From Blautia luti (GTDB taxonomy: Bacteria; Bacillota; Clostridia; Lachnospirales; Lachnospiraceae): DNA of 64,000 bases. A program made the position numbers and the translations under genes. This document shows, one piece after another, positions 42,351 to 50,706 of this stretch. Positions within the stretch are counted from its first letter, which is position 1; each line of letters begins with the position of its first letter. Where the stretch lies: contig NZ_JAAITI010000002.1 in NCBI RefSeq assembly GCF_013304735.1, positions 177,308 through 241,307 on the forward strand, written 5' to 3'. The notes under the pieces are model-generated. The model did no database searches. It worked only from the letters and a program-made list of their open reading frames with translations, and was not told where the DNA came from.

Positions 42351-43278
42351 TTATCATTCCTCCATGTATAATTTTTGATACGATATATCTCGGCCGATGC
42401 TTTACCTCTTCGTAAATTCTGGCAATATAATATCCGATAATTCCAAGGCTCAGCATAATTGCACTGCCAATAAACAATGTGACAATCAAAAGGGTCGTAT
42501 ACCCTTCTACTGCATGTCCGGTAAAATACCGTATCAGAGAATATATAAGAAGAATCAGCGAACACAGAAAACAGGCACCTGCTCCCGCAGTTACAAACTG
42601 CAACGGAATCGTAGTAAATGACACAATATTTCGGAATGCATATCCAATTAACGCTCTTGTAGACCATTTCGTCTCCCCGGCTTCTCTTTCCTGAACTTCA
42701 AAAGGTACGGAAGTACTTTTAAATCCAACCCAGGACGATGCCGCCCGGAAAAACATATTTCTCTCTGGCATGGAAAGAACACTCTCTACTGCTTTTCTAT
42801 CCAGCAGTTTAAAATCCGACGCATTTTTCATATCAAAACCTGTAGCTCCGGACATGATTCTGTAGAAAAATCCAGCACTTTTTCCGTGAATTCTGCTTTC
42901 TTTACCCCGGCTTTTTTTGACGCCTTCTATTACTTCAAATCCCTGTCTCCACAACAAAAACATTTTTACAAGCGTTTCCGGCGGGTGCTGAAGATCACAG
43001 TCCATCACTGCCACCGCATCCCCGGAAGCCTGTGCAAGTCCTGCAATAATTGCGGCCTCTTTTCCAAAATTTCTGGAAAAATGTATTCCTGAAATATTTC
43101 TGTCTTCTTTCGATACTTTTTCGATCACATTCCAGGTTTTGTCTGAGGATCCGTCATCCACAAAAACCAGTTCATACTCTATTTCTGAAAAACTCAAAAT
43201 TTCTTTCAATGTACGGCAGGTTTTTGCCAGAATCTGTTCTTCGTTATACGCAGGCAAAACCACCGATAATCTGCTCAT
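42322..43278 (-). CDS. Polyprenyl-phosphate glycosyltransferase, GtrB-type (family 2)
   Basis: The 318-residue protein has an N-terminal GT2 catalytic domain (VVLPAYNEEQILAKTC, ELVFVDDGSSDKTW, VAVMDCDLQHPPETLVKM with the DxD-like metal motif) and two C-terminal membrane spans. This is the dolichyl-phosphate-mannose/GtrB type, which charges undecaprenyl phosphate with a sugar. It sits between a YfhO gene and a GtrA gene, each overlapping. The system probably modifies teichoic acid or another surface polymer. The sugar is unknown. Confidence 0.92.
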   Translation of the reverse strand: MSRLSVVLPAYNEEQILAKTCRTLKEILSFSEIEYELVFVDDGSSDKTWNVIEKVSKEDRNISGIHFSRNFGKEAAIIAGLAQASGDAVAVMDCDLQHPPETLVKMFLLWRQGFEVIEGVKKSRGKESRIHGKSAGFFYRIMSGATGFDMKNASDFKLLDRKAVESVLSMPERNMFFRAASSWVGFKSTSVPFEVQEREAGETKWSTRALIGYAFRNIVSFTTIPLQFVTAGAGACFLCSLILLIYSLIRYFTGHAVEGYTTLLIVTLFIGSAIMLSLGIIGYYIARIYEEVKHRPRYIVSKIIHGGMISEETDFKDV

Positions 43279-46049
43279 TTTTTCTGTTTTCCCCTTTCTC
43301 CAGATTTCTTTGACTTCCGATATGACACTGCAATCAGCAGAAACAGAAGCAGCCCGGTTGCTGTCAGTATCAATCCCGGTACAATATATGGAGTACAGTA
43401 AGTAAGTACAATCTCATGTTTTCCCTTTTTTAATTCAATTCCCATATACATACTGTTGGCTTTTATAAGATCAACCTTTTTTCCGTCTACGTAAGCACGA
43501 AATCCCGCACTGTAAGGAATCGAAAATGCCAGAAATTTATCGGAAGATACTTCAATATCACCGATAATTTTATTTGTTTCCATACTCACATTCTCAAGGC
43601 TTTCTTTTCCAAGCTTCTCTGTCTGTTTTTCAACAGATTCCATAGGCTGACACACCAGATACAGATCATCAAACGTATATTCTCCTGGCATGGAAAATGT
43701 CAGCGTCATAGTTCCCGCACTGTAATTTTTATACCCCATATTCAGAAGAAAATTATGACGGCCACTGTATCCGTTATATTTATCGGTAAAAATCCGAATT
43801 GTCTTGTCCACAGACCCCAGTGAAACCTCCACTGCTGATTCTTTGCTTTCCTTCCAGTAGCGCCAGTTATCATCTTCGTAAAGAATCTGGTTCTTTTCGT
43901 ATTCCGTAAGAGAATTCCATTTTTTATCGCTGACCTGTTCCCGGGGAGAATAAGCACTAAAATCCAGATTTTTGGCAATCAGATAAACTTCTGATTTGGG
44001 CTCTCCCCGATATCCGATAGAAATTTTTGCATTTTTCTTTGTCACAATAATTTTTCCATCTTTGATCTTACATCCTTTACCAGCTTCCAGTGTAAAATCT
44101 GCTTTCTTGTCATCAAAGGAAAGCTGCGTTTCCGGAAGGCTGCTTTTTTCCACAACTGCTCCCTGCAGCAATGCCTGCTGTTTTTCGGTCACAGAAAGCT
44201 TTTCATATTTTTCTCTGGAAATCCAGGAATCGTACGTATAGCCCAGTGGCAGAGAATCCTCATCTTCATAAATTCTGTACTTTTTGGTTGAAGCAGCCTC
44301 TTCGTCATATCCGTAAGGAATATATCCATATCCATTTCTTTTGACAGCAAAATATTTCACAGAAGCAAGTCGATCCAAAATCGTTCTTCCATCCAGACTG
44401 CTGTAATGATAATCCCACGGCGTATTCAGATACATTTCGTCAAAAAACCGGCTGATATTTCCATTTGCCACACTGAAATAATAGGAAGTACTGTTAGTTC
44501 CCATATACATGGCAGTATTTACGTAAGAGCCCGTTTTGTACTGATCATACCTGCTGGAAGAAGACCCATCCAGGGACAGAATCGTCCGATCCGGCCCATC
44601 CTGAAGTTCTTCCAGTGCCCGATTCTTTTCTTCAAACTCTGACAGATAATTTTTTTCATAGGAATACTGATAAGATACATTCAGAATAATGCTTGTTACC
44701 AGCACCGCAACCAGCATTCCACAGAGATATTTTCCCTGTATGAAAATGTTCCCATAGGAAAGCACTGTAAATACAGCCAGTACCAGCAGCATCACAGCCA
44801 TACTGTTCCGCTCCGTGCGGGCAGATTTCGAAACCAGCGCAAGAACACAATATACCAGCAGCATAATAAAAATCCGTCGTTTTTCCTGCATCTGCAAAGT
44901 AAACAGTTCCGGATATGCCTGCACCAGAATATAGGCGATCAGCATTCCATATGCCCAGATCCAGCGGTTGGAGACATAGGAAAATCCATTGAGCACATGA
45001 CCAGCAAAAGGAATCAGCAAAAACAGATTCAAAAGTACAAATCCCAGTTTCAGTCCTGTATATTTTTTTCTTTTGGAAAAAATTACAAACACGCCTGCCA
45101 TGGCAACTGCAGAATATCCAGCCACTCCCCACTGGATCATATTCTCGCCGATCAGGCAGCCGAGATATTTTTCATAATAAATGCGATCATATAAAAATGG
45201 CACATAATTCTGTGCCTGAAAACGCTCTGTCCCAAACAGAGTCATGATCACAGGCAAAAAGATCAGTGCAGCAATCATAAGTGCCACCAGATAAAATCCG
45301 GCAAATTTCAGGAACCACTGAAATACATCTTTTACGGAACGCTTCCGGAATATGCCGAAATACCGGAAAGCCGCATATAACACCATAAAGACACTGATCA
45401 TATAAAAGAAATAAAAATTTGACATTGCCGCTACAGCCGTTGCCCAGATAAAAAGGTATGGCTTTTCTTTTTTGTAGACCTTATCAATTCCCATAAGAAC
45501 AAGCGGCAGATAAATCATGGGATTGGAAAAATAAGGATGTTTCATGGACGCATAAATAGTCCACCCTGCAAATATATAAACCAGGCAGCCGATAAATGTC
45601 GCCTGTTTTGGATTTTTTCGATAAAAACAGTAGATACTGAACGTAATCCCCGCAAGATAAATCCGCAGAAAAATCAGGATCTCATATAAGATTTCCGTAT
45701 TTTTTTCGGGAACAAAAACGGAAAACAAAGTCAGCGGATCGCCGATCACATAATAATGCAGTGTTGTAAGGATATCAGAGCCATAACCAATGTGCATATC
45801 CCACATAGGCAGCGATATCTTATGGTCAAATACCAGTGTTTTCAGCACATTCCGCAGATATTTTCCATAATAGGCCAGAGCATTGATATGCTGTGGAACT
45901 CCATCATGACTCCAGACCAGTGCTTTTCCATTAAAATAAAAGCAGCCATAAATAACCAGCGAAATCGCCGCAAAAACCATCGTATACAGAATATAAAAAT
46001 CTGCTTTTTTCTCTTTCCCGGATTTCTCCTTCGAAAAAAATTTTCTCAT
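43275..46049 (-). CDS. YfhO-family membrane glycosylation protein
   Basis: The product is a ~924-residue multi-span protein. The N-terminal half has many hydrophobic helices (GT-C fold) with early conserved acid HDGVPQHINALAYYGKYL and MWDMHIGYGSDILTTLHYYVIGDPLTLF. The second half is a large soluble domain ending in VDGKKVDLIKANSMYMGIELKKGKHEIVLTY and a final helix. YfhO proteins transfer a sugar from a lipid carrier to cell-wall polymers. The start at 46049 follows GGAGAG at seven bases; an ATG at 46109 lies within the upstream terminator. It heads the twelve-gene convoy and overlaps the glycosyltransferase gene by four bases. Confidence 0.9.
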   Translation of the reverse strand: MRKFFSKEKSGKEKKADFYILYTMVFAAISLVIYGCFYFNGKALVWSHDGVPQHINALAYYGKYLRNVLKTLVFDHKISLPMWDMHIGYGSDILTTLHYYVIGDPLTLFSVFVPEKNTEILYEILIFLRIYLAGITFSIYCFYRKNPKQATFIGCLVYIFAGWTIYASMKHPYFSNPMIYLPLVLMGIDKVYKKEKPYLFIWATAVAAMSNFYFFYMISVFMVLYAAFRYFGIFRKRSVKDVFQWFLKFAGFYLVALMIAALIFLPVIMTLFGTERFQAQNYVPFLYDRIYYEKYLGCLIGENMIQWGVAGYSAVAMAGVFVIFSKRKKYTGLKLGFVLLNLFLLIPFAGHVLNGFSYVSNRWIWAYGMLIAYILVQAYPELFTLQMQEKRRIFIMLLVYCVLALVSKSARTERNSMAVMLLVLAVFTVLSYGNIFIQGKYLCGMLVAVLVTSIILNVSYQYSYEKNYLSEFEEKNRALEELQDGPDRTILSLDGSSSSRYDQYKTGSYVNTAMYMGTNSTSYYFSVANGNISRFFDEMYLNTPWDYHYSSLDGRTILDRLASVKYFAVKRNGYGYIPYGYDEEAASTKKYRIYEDEDSLPLGYTYDSWISREKYEKLSVTEKQQALLQGAVVEKSSLPETQLSFDDKKADFTLEAGKGCKIKDGKIIVTKKNAKISIGYRGEPKSEVYLIAKNLDFSAYSPREQVSDKKWNSLTEYEKNQILYEDDNWRYWKESKESAVEVSLGSVDKTIRIFTDKYNGYSGRHNFLLNMGYKNYSAGTMTLTFSMPGEYTFDDLYLVCQPMESVEKQTEKLGKESLENVSMETNKIIGDIEVSSDKFLAFSIPYSAGFRAYVDGKKVDLIKANSMYMGIELKKGKHEIVLTYCTPYIVPGLILTATGLLLFLLIAVSYRKSKKSGERGKQKK

Positions 46050-46068
46050 ATATGTCTCTCCTGTATAT

Positions 46069-46104
46069 GAAAAAGGCCTGCGGTGCGCTAAACACCGCAG
46101 GCCT
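46069..46104 (-). terminator. Intrinsic terminator of the pyruvate oxidoreductase gene
   Basis: Read on the minus strand, AGGCCTGCGGTG (46104-46093) pairs perfectly with CACCGCAGGCCT (46085-46074) around a seven-base loop, followed by TTTTTC. It ends transcription of the oxidoreductase gene just before the convoy starts at 46049; some read-through is possible. Confidence 0.9.
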
Positions 46105-46161
46105 GTCACCTAATGCTTAATCAGCAAGCACACTGTATAAACAGTAACTATTGATCAGTAA

Positions 46162-49100
46162 TTAGTCTTCTTTCTTATCTGCTCCGTAAAGAGTGATAAG
46201 TTTCTGCAGATACTCATATCTAGCCTGAGCCTCAGACTCGTTCTTAGCGAACAGTCTAGCAGCTTTCTCAGGATTCTGACGCTGCAGAGAGTTGTAACGA
46301 ACCTCACCGTTCAGGAAGTCCATATAGTTCTCCATATCCGGTGTCTTGGAATCAAGGCTGAACTTGTTCTCAGCAGCCGGGTTGAATCTGAAGTTGTGCC
46401 AGTATCCGCACTTAACTGCCAGCTCTTCCTCTGTCTGAGCTTTGCTCATACCTTTCTTGATACCATGGTTGATACATGGAGCATAAGCGATGATCAGGGA
46501 TGGTCCCGGATATGCCTCTGCCTCTGCAATTGCTTTTACAGTCTGGTTGAAGTCAGCACCCATGGAGATCTGTGCTACGTATACATAGCCATAGCTCATT
46601 GCGATAGATGCCATATCTTTCTTCTTAGTCTCTTTTCCGCCTGCTGCGAACTGAGCGATCGCACCTGTCGGTGTAGACTTGGAAGACTGTCCGCCTGTGT
46701 TGGAGTAAACCTCTGTATCGAATACCATAACGTTGATGTCGCGTCCGCTTGCGAGAACGTGGTCAACACCACCGAATCCGATATCGTAAGCCCATCCATC
46801 ACCACCGAAGATCCACTGGGATTTCTTGGAGAGGAAGTCTTTCTGTGCAAGGATCTCATTAGCCTTGTCACATCCGCAAGCCTCAAGAGCTGCAACGAGT
46901 TTCTCTGTAGCTGCGCCATTTGTTGCGCCTACAGCGTAAGTATCCAGCCATTCCTGACCAGCTGCCTTAACATCCTCGTTTGTTCCGTTAGCTACAAGGT
47001 CTTCGATCTTCTCTTTCAGACCGCCACGGATTGCACGCTGTGCAAGAAGCATACCATAACCGAACTCTGCGTTATCCTCGAACAGAGAGTTGGACCATGC
47101 AGGACCCTGTCCCTTAGCGTTTGTTGTGTATGGTGTAGATGGTGAAGAGTTACCCCAGATAGAGGAGCATCCTGTAGCATTTGCAATGTACATTCTGTCA
47201 CCAAAGAGCTGTGTGATCAGCTTAGCGTATGGTGTCTCACCACAACCTGCACAAGCGCCTGAGAACTCGAGGAGCGGCTGTTTGAACTGGCTGCCTTTTA
47301 CAGTTGTCTCTTTATATTTAGCGATAACGTCTTCCTTCTGAGGAAGTGTTACACCGTAATCGAAGTATTTCTGCTCTCCTGCGTTAGCTTCAAGTGGAGC
47401 CATCTCAAGAGCTTTGTTGCCTTTCTTTCCTGGGCAGACATTTGCACAGGAACCACATCCTGTACAGTCAAGAGCGGATACAGTCATTGTGAATGTATAC
47501 TCTTTCATTCCTGTAAGCGGAAGTGTCTTGATTCCCTCTGGAGCGTTAGCTGTCTCATCTGCTGTCATGGCAACCGGACGGATTGCAGCATGCGGGCAGA
47601 CATATGCACAGCGGTTACACTGGATACAGTTGTCCGGAACCCATACAGGAACGTTAACTGCGATACCACGTTTCTCATATGCAGCTGTTCCGGATGGTGT
47701 TGTACCATCTACATAATCCTTGAATGCAGATACTGGGAGGCTGTTACCTTCCTGAGCATTGATCTTGCACTGGATGTTGTTTACGAAGTCCTGAGCTTCC
47801 TGAGCACCGTGGGATGCGTGAGACATGAAGAGTCCCTCGTCCTCAGCGTTCTTCCAGCTCTCCGGAACCTGAACCTCTACGACCTGTTTAGCACCGGCAT
47901 CGATAGCTGCCCAGTTCTTCTTAACAACGTCATCACCTTTACGTCCGTAAGTAGCTTTAGCAGCAGCTTTCATAAGCTCGATAGCCTGCTCCTCAGGAAT
48001 GATTCCTGTAAGTTTGAAGAATGCGGACTGAAGGATTGTGTTGATACGTGTTGGTCCCATGCCAGTCTCAATACCAATCTTAACACCGTCGATGGTGTAG
48101 AATTTGATATTGTGGTTAGCGATGAAAGCTTTAACCTGTCCTGGAAGATGTTTCTCAAGTCCTTCCATATCCCAAGCACAGTTCAGAAGGAATGTACCTC
48201 CGTCAACAAGCTCCTGTACCATGTTATATTTGTTAACATAGGACGGATTATGACATGCAACGAAGTTTGCTTTGTGGATCAGGTATGTGGATTTGATCGG
48301 TTTCTTACCGAAACGAAGGTGAGACATTGTAACACCGCCGGACTTCTTGGAGTCATAATCGAAGTAAGCCTGAGCGTACATGTCTGTGTTGTCACCGATG
48401 ATCTTGATGGAGTTCTTGTTAGCACCTACAGTACCATCAGCTCCAAGTCCCCAGAACTTGCAGTTTGTTGTTCCCTCTGGTGTTGTAACAAGTGGTGCAC
48501 CTGTCTCAAGAGAAAGGTTTGTAACATCATCAACGATACCGATTGTGAATTTCTCTTTCTCAGTGTTCTCATATACTGCTACGATCTGTGCAGGTGTTGT
48601 ATCTTTGGAACCAAGTCCGTAACGTCCTGTAAAGATCTTAACATCGCTGAACTTGCTGTCGCGAAGAGCTGCAACAACATCAAGATACAGAGGCTCGCCA
48701 AGTGCTCCTGGCTCTTTTGTTCTGTCAAGAACAGAGATCTGCTTAACTGTATCCGGGATTGCATCGATAAGAGCCTGTGCACAGAATGGTCTGTAAAGAC
48801 GAACTTTAACAACACCGACTTTCTTGCCAGCTGCCATAAGGTAATCGATTGTCTCCTCGATGGTATCGTTTACGGAACCCATAGCTACGATGATGTGCTC
48901 AGCGTCAGCAGCTCCGTAGTAGTTGAACAGTTTGTAATCTGTTCCGATCTTCTCGTTAACTTTGTCCATGTACTCCTGAACAACTGCCGGAAGAGCGTCA
49001 TAATATGGATTACATGCCTCTCTTGCCTGGAAGAAGATATCCGGGTTCTGAGCGGAACCTCTCTGACATGGATGGTTCGGGTTCAGAGCACGGTTACGGA

Positions 49101-49707
49101 ACTCTGCGATTGCGTCCATATCTGCCATATCTTTCAGATCTTCATAGTCCCATGTCTCGATCTTCTGGATCTCATGAGATGTACGGAATCCGTCGAAGAA
49201 GTTGATGAACGGAACTTTTCCTTTGATTGCTGCAAGATGAGCAACCGGTGTAAGGTCCATAACCTCCTGTACAGAAGACTCACAAAGCATTGCACATCCA
49301 GTCTGACGACAGGCCATAACGTCGGAATGGTCACCGAAAATACAAAGTGCGTGGGAAGCAAGTGCACGGGCAGATACGTTGATAACTCCCGGAAGCTGCT
49401 CACCAGCAATCTTGTAAAGGTTCGGGATCATAAGCAGAAGACCCTGGGAAGCTGTGTAGGTTGTAGTCAGGGCACCTGCTGCCAGAGAACCGTGAACAGC
49501 ACCTGCTGCACCAGCCTCAGACTGCATCTCTGTAACCTGTACTTCCTGTCCAAAGATGTTCTTTCTTCCCTGAGTTGCCCACTCGTCTGTTGCCTCAGCC
49601 ATTACAGATGAAGGGGTAATCGGGTAAATAGCAGCTACATCAGAAAAAGCATATGATGCATGAGCGGCTGCATGGTTACCATCCATGGTTTTCATCTTTC
49701 TTGCCAT
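46162..49707 (-). CDS. nifJ: Pyruvate:ferredoxin (flavodoxin) oxidoreductase
   Basis: The 1181-residue single-chain enzyme has all domains. Domain I has YPITPSSVMAEATDEWATQG; the two-cluster ferredoxin domain has CIQCNRCAYVCPH and CTGCGSCANVCPG; and the thiamine-diphosphate domain has GDGWAYDIGFGGVDHVLASG with NTGGQSSKSTPTGA. It oxidises pyruvate to acetyl-CoA and CO2 and reduces ferredoxin, the central step of anaerobic energy metabolism. Codon choice looks strongly biased compared with neighbours, as expected for a highly expressed gene. GGAGG and a near-consensus promoter lie upstream. Confidence 0.97.
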   Translation of the reverse strand: MARKMKTMDGNHAAAHASYAFSDVAAIYPITPSSVMAEATDEWATQGRKNIFGQEVQVTEMQSEAGAAGAVHGSLAAGALTTTYTASQGLLLMIPNLYKIAGEQLPGVINVSARALASHALCIFGDHSDVMACRQTGCAMLCESSVQEVMDLTPVAHLAAIKGKVPFINFFDGFRTSHEIQKIETWDYEDLKDMADMDAIAEFRNRALNPNHPCQRGSAQNPDIFFQAREACNPYYDALPAVVQEYMDKVNEKIGTDYKLFNYYGAADAEHIIVAMGSVNDTIEETIDYLMAAGKKVGVVKVRLYRPFCAQALIDAIPDTVKQISVLDRTKEPGALGEPLYLDVVAALRDSKFSDVKIFTGRYGLGSKDTTPAQIVAVYENTEKEKFTIGIVDDVTNLSLETGAPLVTTPEGTTNCKFWGLGADGTVGANKNSIKIIGDNTDMYAQAYFDYDSKKSGGVTMSHLRFGKKPIKSTYLIHKANFVACHNPSYVNKYNMVQELVDGGTFLLNCAWDMEGLEKHLPGQVKAFIANHNIKFYTIDGVKIGIETGMGPTRINTILQSAFFKLTGIIPEEQAIELMKAAAKATYGRKGDDVVKKNWAAIDAGAKQVVEVQVPESWKNAEDEGLFMSHASHGAQEAQDFVNNIQCKINAQEGNSLPVSAFKDYVDGTTPSGTAAYEKRGIAVNVPVWVPDNCIQCNRCAYVCPHAAIRPVAMTADETANAPEGIKTLPLTGMKEYTFTMTVSALDCTGCGSCANVCPGKKGNKALEMAPLEANAGEQKYFDYGVTLPQKEDVIAKYKETTVKGSQFKQPLLEFSGACAGCGETPYAKLITQLFGDRMYIANATGCSSIWGNSSPSTPYTTNAKGQGPAWSNSLFEDNAEFGYGMLLAQRAIRGGLKEKIEDLVANGTNEDVKAAGQEWLDTYAVGATNGAATEKLVAALEACGCDKANEILAQKDFLSKKSQWIFGGDGWAYDIGFGGVDHVLASGRDINVMVFDTEVYSNTGGQSSKSTPTGAIAQFAAGGKETKKKDMASIAMSYGYVYVAQISMGADFNQTVKAIAEAEAYPGPSLIIAYAPCINHGIKKGMSKAQTEEELAVKCGYWHNFRFNPAAENKFSLDSKTPDMENYMDFLNGEVRYNSLQRQNPEKAARLFAKNESEAQARYEYLQKLITLYGADKKED

Positions 49708-49779
49708 TTGTTTATTCCTCCTTAAAGGTTTGTTGAAAATATATTTTTAGGCTGTCAAGGGCCTAAAATTCCATTGGTT

Positions 49780-49808
49780 ATTATAGCATAGATTCCCAGT
49801 TATGTCCA
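49780..49808 (-). promoter_or_regulatory. Strong predicted promoter of nifJ
   Basis: On the minus strand TGGACA (49808-49803), exactly 17 bases, then TATAAT (49785-49780) with an extended -10 (TGCTATAAT). It gives a leader of about 65 bases to the nifJ start, without a recognised riboswitch. Confidence 0.6.
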
Positions 49809-49865
49809 TTTTCTTTCGCTGTTTTTTGTATATTATCATGTACAAACGTTGTTATCTTTTTGACA

Positions 49866-49914
49866 AGAAAAAAGAGCCGGCCAGAAGCTTCATTCCTACT
49901 CCTTTCCCGCTCTT
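49866..49914 (-). terminator. Probable terminator of the Rrf2 gene
   Basis: On the minus strand AAGAGC-G-GG (from 49914) pairs with CC-G-GCTCTT ending at 49872, followed by TTTTTTCTTG. The loop is long (about 25 bases) but contains a GAAGCTTC palindrome. Confidence 0.6.
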
Positions 49915-49957
49915 CTTATTATCTTATCATACGCTTATTTTCACCTGTCACGGCAGT

Positions 49958-50371
49958 TTACTGCTCCTCTTTTTCAAAAAGATCTTTCATGGATTTCCGC
50001 CGGAGCATCGCCCACAGCTGTCCCTGAATTTCTTTCAGTTCATCATGAGCATAACATGGCACACCGTCCTGACCGTTTCTTGTACATTCACATTTTCCAT
50101 TCAGACACTCAATGATAGACATGTCAGAATCAATCGCACTATATATATCATATAATGTCAGATCCGCAGGATCTCTTTTCAGGGCATATCCGCCATGAAC
50201 TCCGCGATATCCTTCTACAATTCCCGCATTCTGAAGTTTCTTCAGTATTTTGTAGGCAAAAGGTGCTGTAATCGCCTCCCTCTCGCAGATCTCACTGACG
50301 CTTAAACGCGTCTCCCCCATCAATGCGCGGACAACCCGCATCGCATAATCGCTTTCTCTGGTGATAAACAT
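49958..50371 (-). CDS. Rrf2-family transcriptional regulator
   Basis: The 137-residue protein has the winged helix of Rrf2 (RESDYAMRVVRALMG, VSEICEREAITAPFAYKILKKLQNAGIVEGYRGVHGGYAL). A C-terminal loop holds C89, C94, C96, C106 and H109, similar in spacing to the [2Fe-2S] ligands of IscR (three Cys and one His). It may therefore sense iron-sulfur status, redox state or nitric oxide. Its neighbours are pyruvate oxidoreductase downstream on the same strand and an ABC-F gene divergent from it. Targets are unknown. GAGAGG precedes the ATG. Confidence 0.9.
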   Translation of the reverse strand: MFITRESDYAMRVVRALMGETRLSVSEICEREAITAPFAYKILKKLQNAGIVEGYRGVHGGYALKRDPADLTLYDIYSAIDSDMSIIECLNGKCECTRNGQDGVPCYAHDELKEIQGQLWAMLRRKSMKDLFEKEEQ

Positions 50372-50389
50372 CTCTAACCTCTCTTCTGT

Positions 50390-50521
50390 TCAACTAAGCT
50401 GCTGATTTATGATAATTTCTGCCCCTGCCTGTACCGACACGTTCCCGGGTGTTTCATCCGTGTCAAAATATATCTTTAATTCCAGGCTGCTCTGTTTATC
50501 ATATACGTCAGTATAACGCAT
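50390..50521 (-). CDS. Possible 43-residue small ORF upstream of the Rrf2 gene
   Basis: This short minus-strand frame runs from ATG at 50521 to TGA at 50390, 18 bases before the Rrf2 start. The peptide begins MRYTDVYDKQSSLELKIY and is acidic and protein-like in composition. The frame stays open for about 22 more codons upstream (to ~50587) with a plausible amphipathic sequence but no normal start codon and no good ribosome site. It may be a small gene with an odd start, a leader peptide or the remnant of a longer gene. I do not recognise a family. Confidence 0.35.
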   Translation of the reverse strand: MRYTDVYDKQSSLELKIYFDTDETPGNVSVQAGAEIIINQQLS

Positions 50522-50611
50522 TTTTTTCAATAATAAAAGGTTATTATTTTCCTGTAATTCATTGTAAATCCGCTGTTTTTCCTCTATTTATATAAAAAAG
50601 GAAAATACAGC

Positions 50612-50639
50612 TTGCAAATTTTTCAGTTTACGGTACAAT
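50612..50639 (+). promoter_or_regulatory. Predicted promoter of the ABC-F gene
   Basis: TTGCAA (50612-50617), 16-base spacer, TACAAT (50634-50639), about 70 bases before the start codon. Confidence 0.45.
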
Positions 50640-50706
50640 AGGAAACGATTGTAATGTTATACTATGTAATTGAAACGATTTTTATTAATGAAAAAAGAGG
50701 TATGAT

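Larger units (their letters stand above)
50372..50706. other. Divergent spacer between Rrf2 and ABC-F genes
   Basis: This 335-base stretch contains the possible small ORF above, a GACACG/CGTGTC dyad (50436-50464) inside it, and the predicted ABC-F promoter at 50612-50639. A third AT-rich block (50655-50667) near GTTATACTATG could be a second promoter. Nothing else was recognised. Confidence 0.6.

Noticed and set aside
47590..49611. A 673-codon open frame antisense to nifJ
   Set aside because: It lies wholly inside the oxidoreductase gene, has Cys/Ser/Val-rich low-quality sequence with no domain, and arises from the biased codon use of a highly expressed gene.
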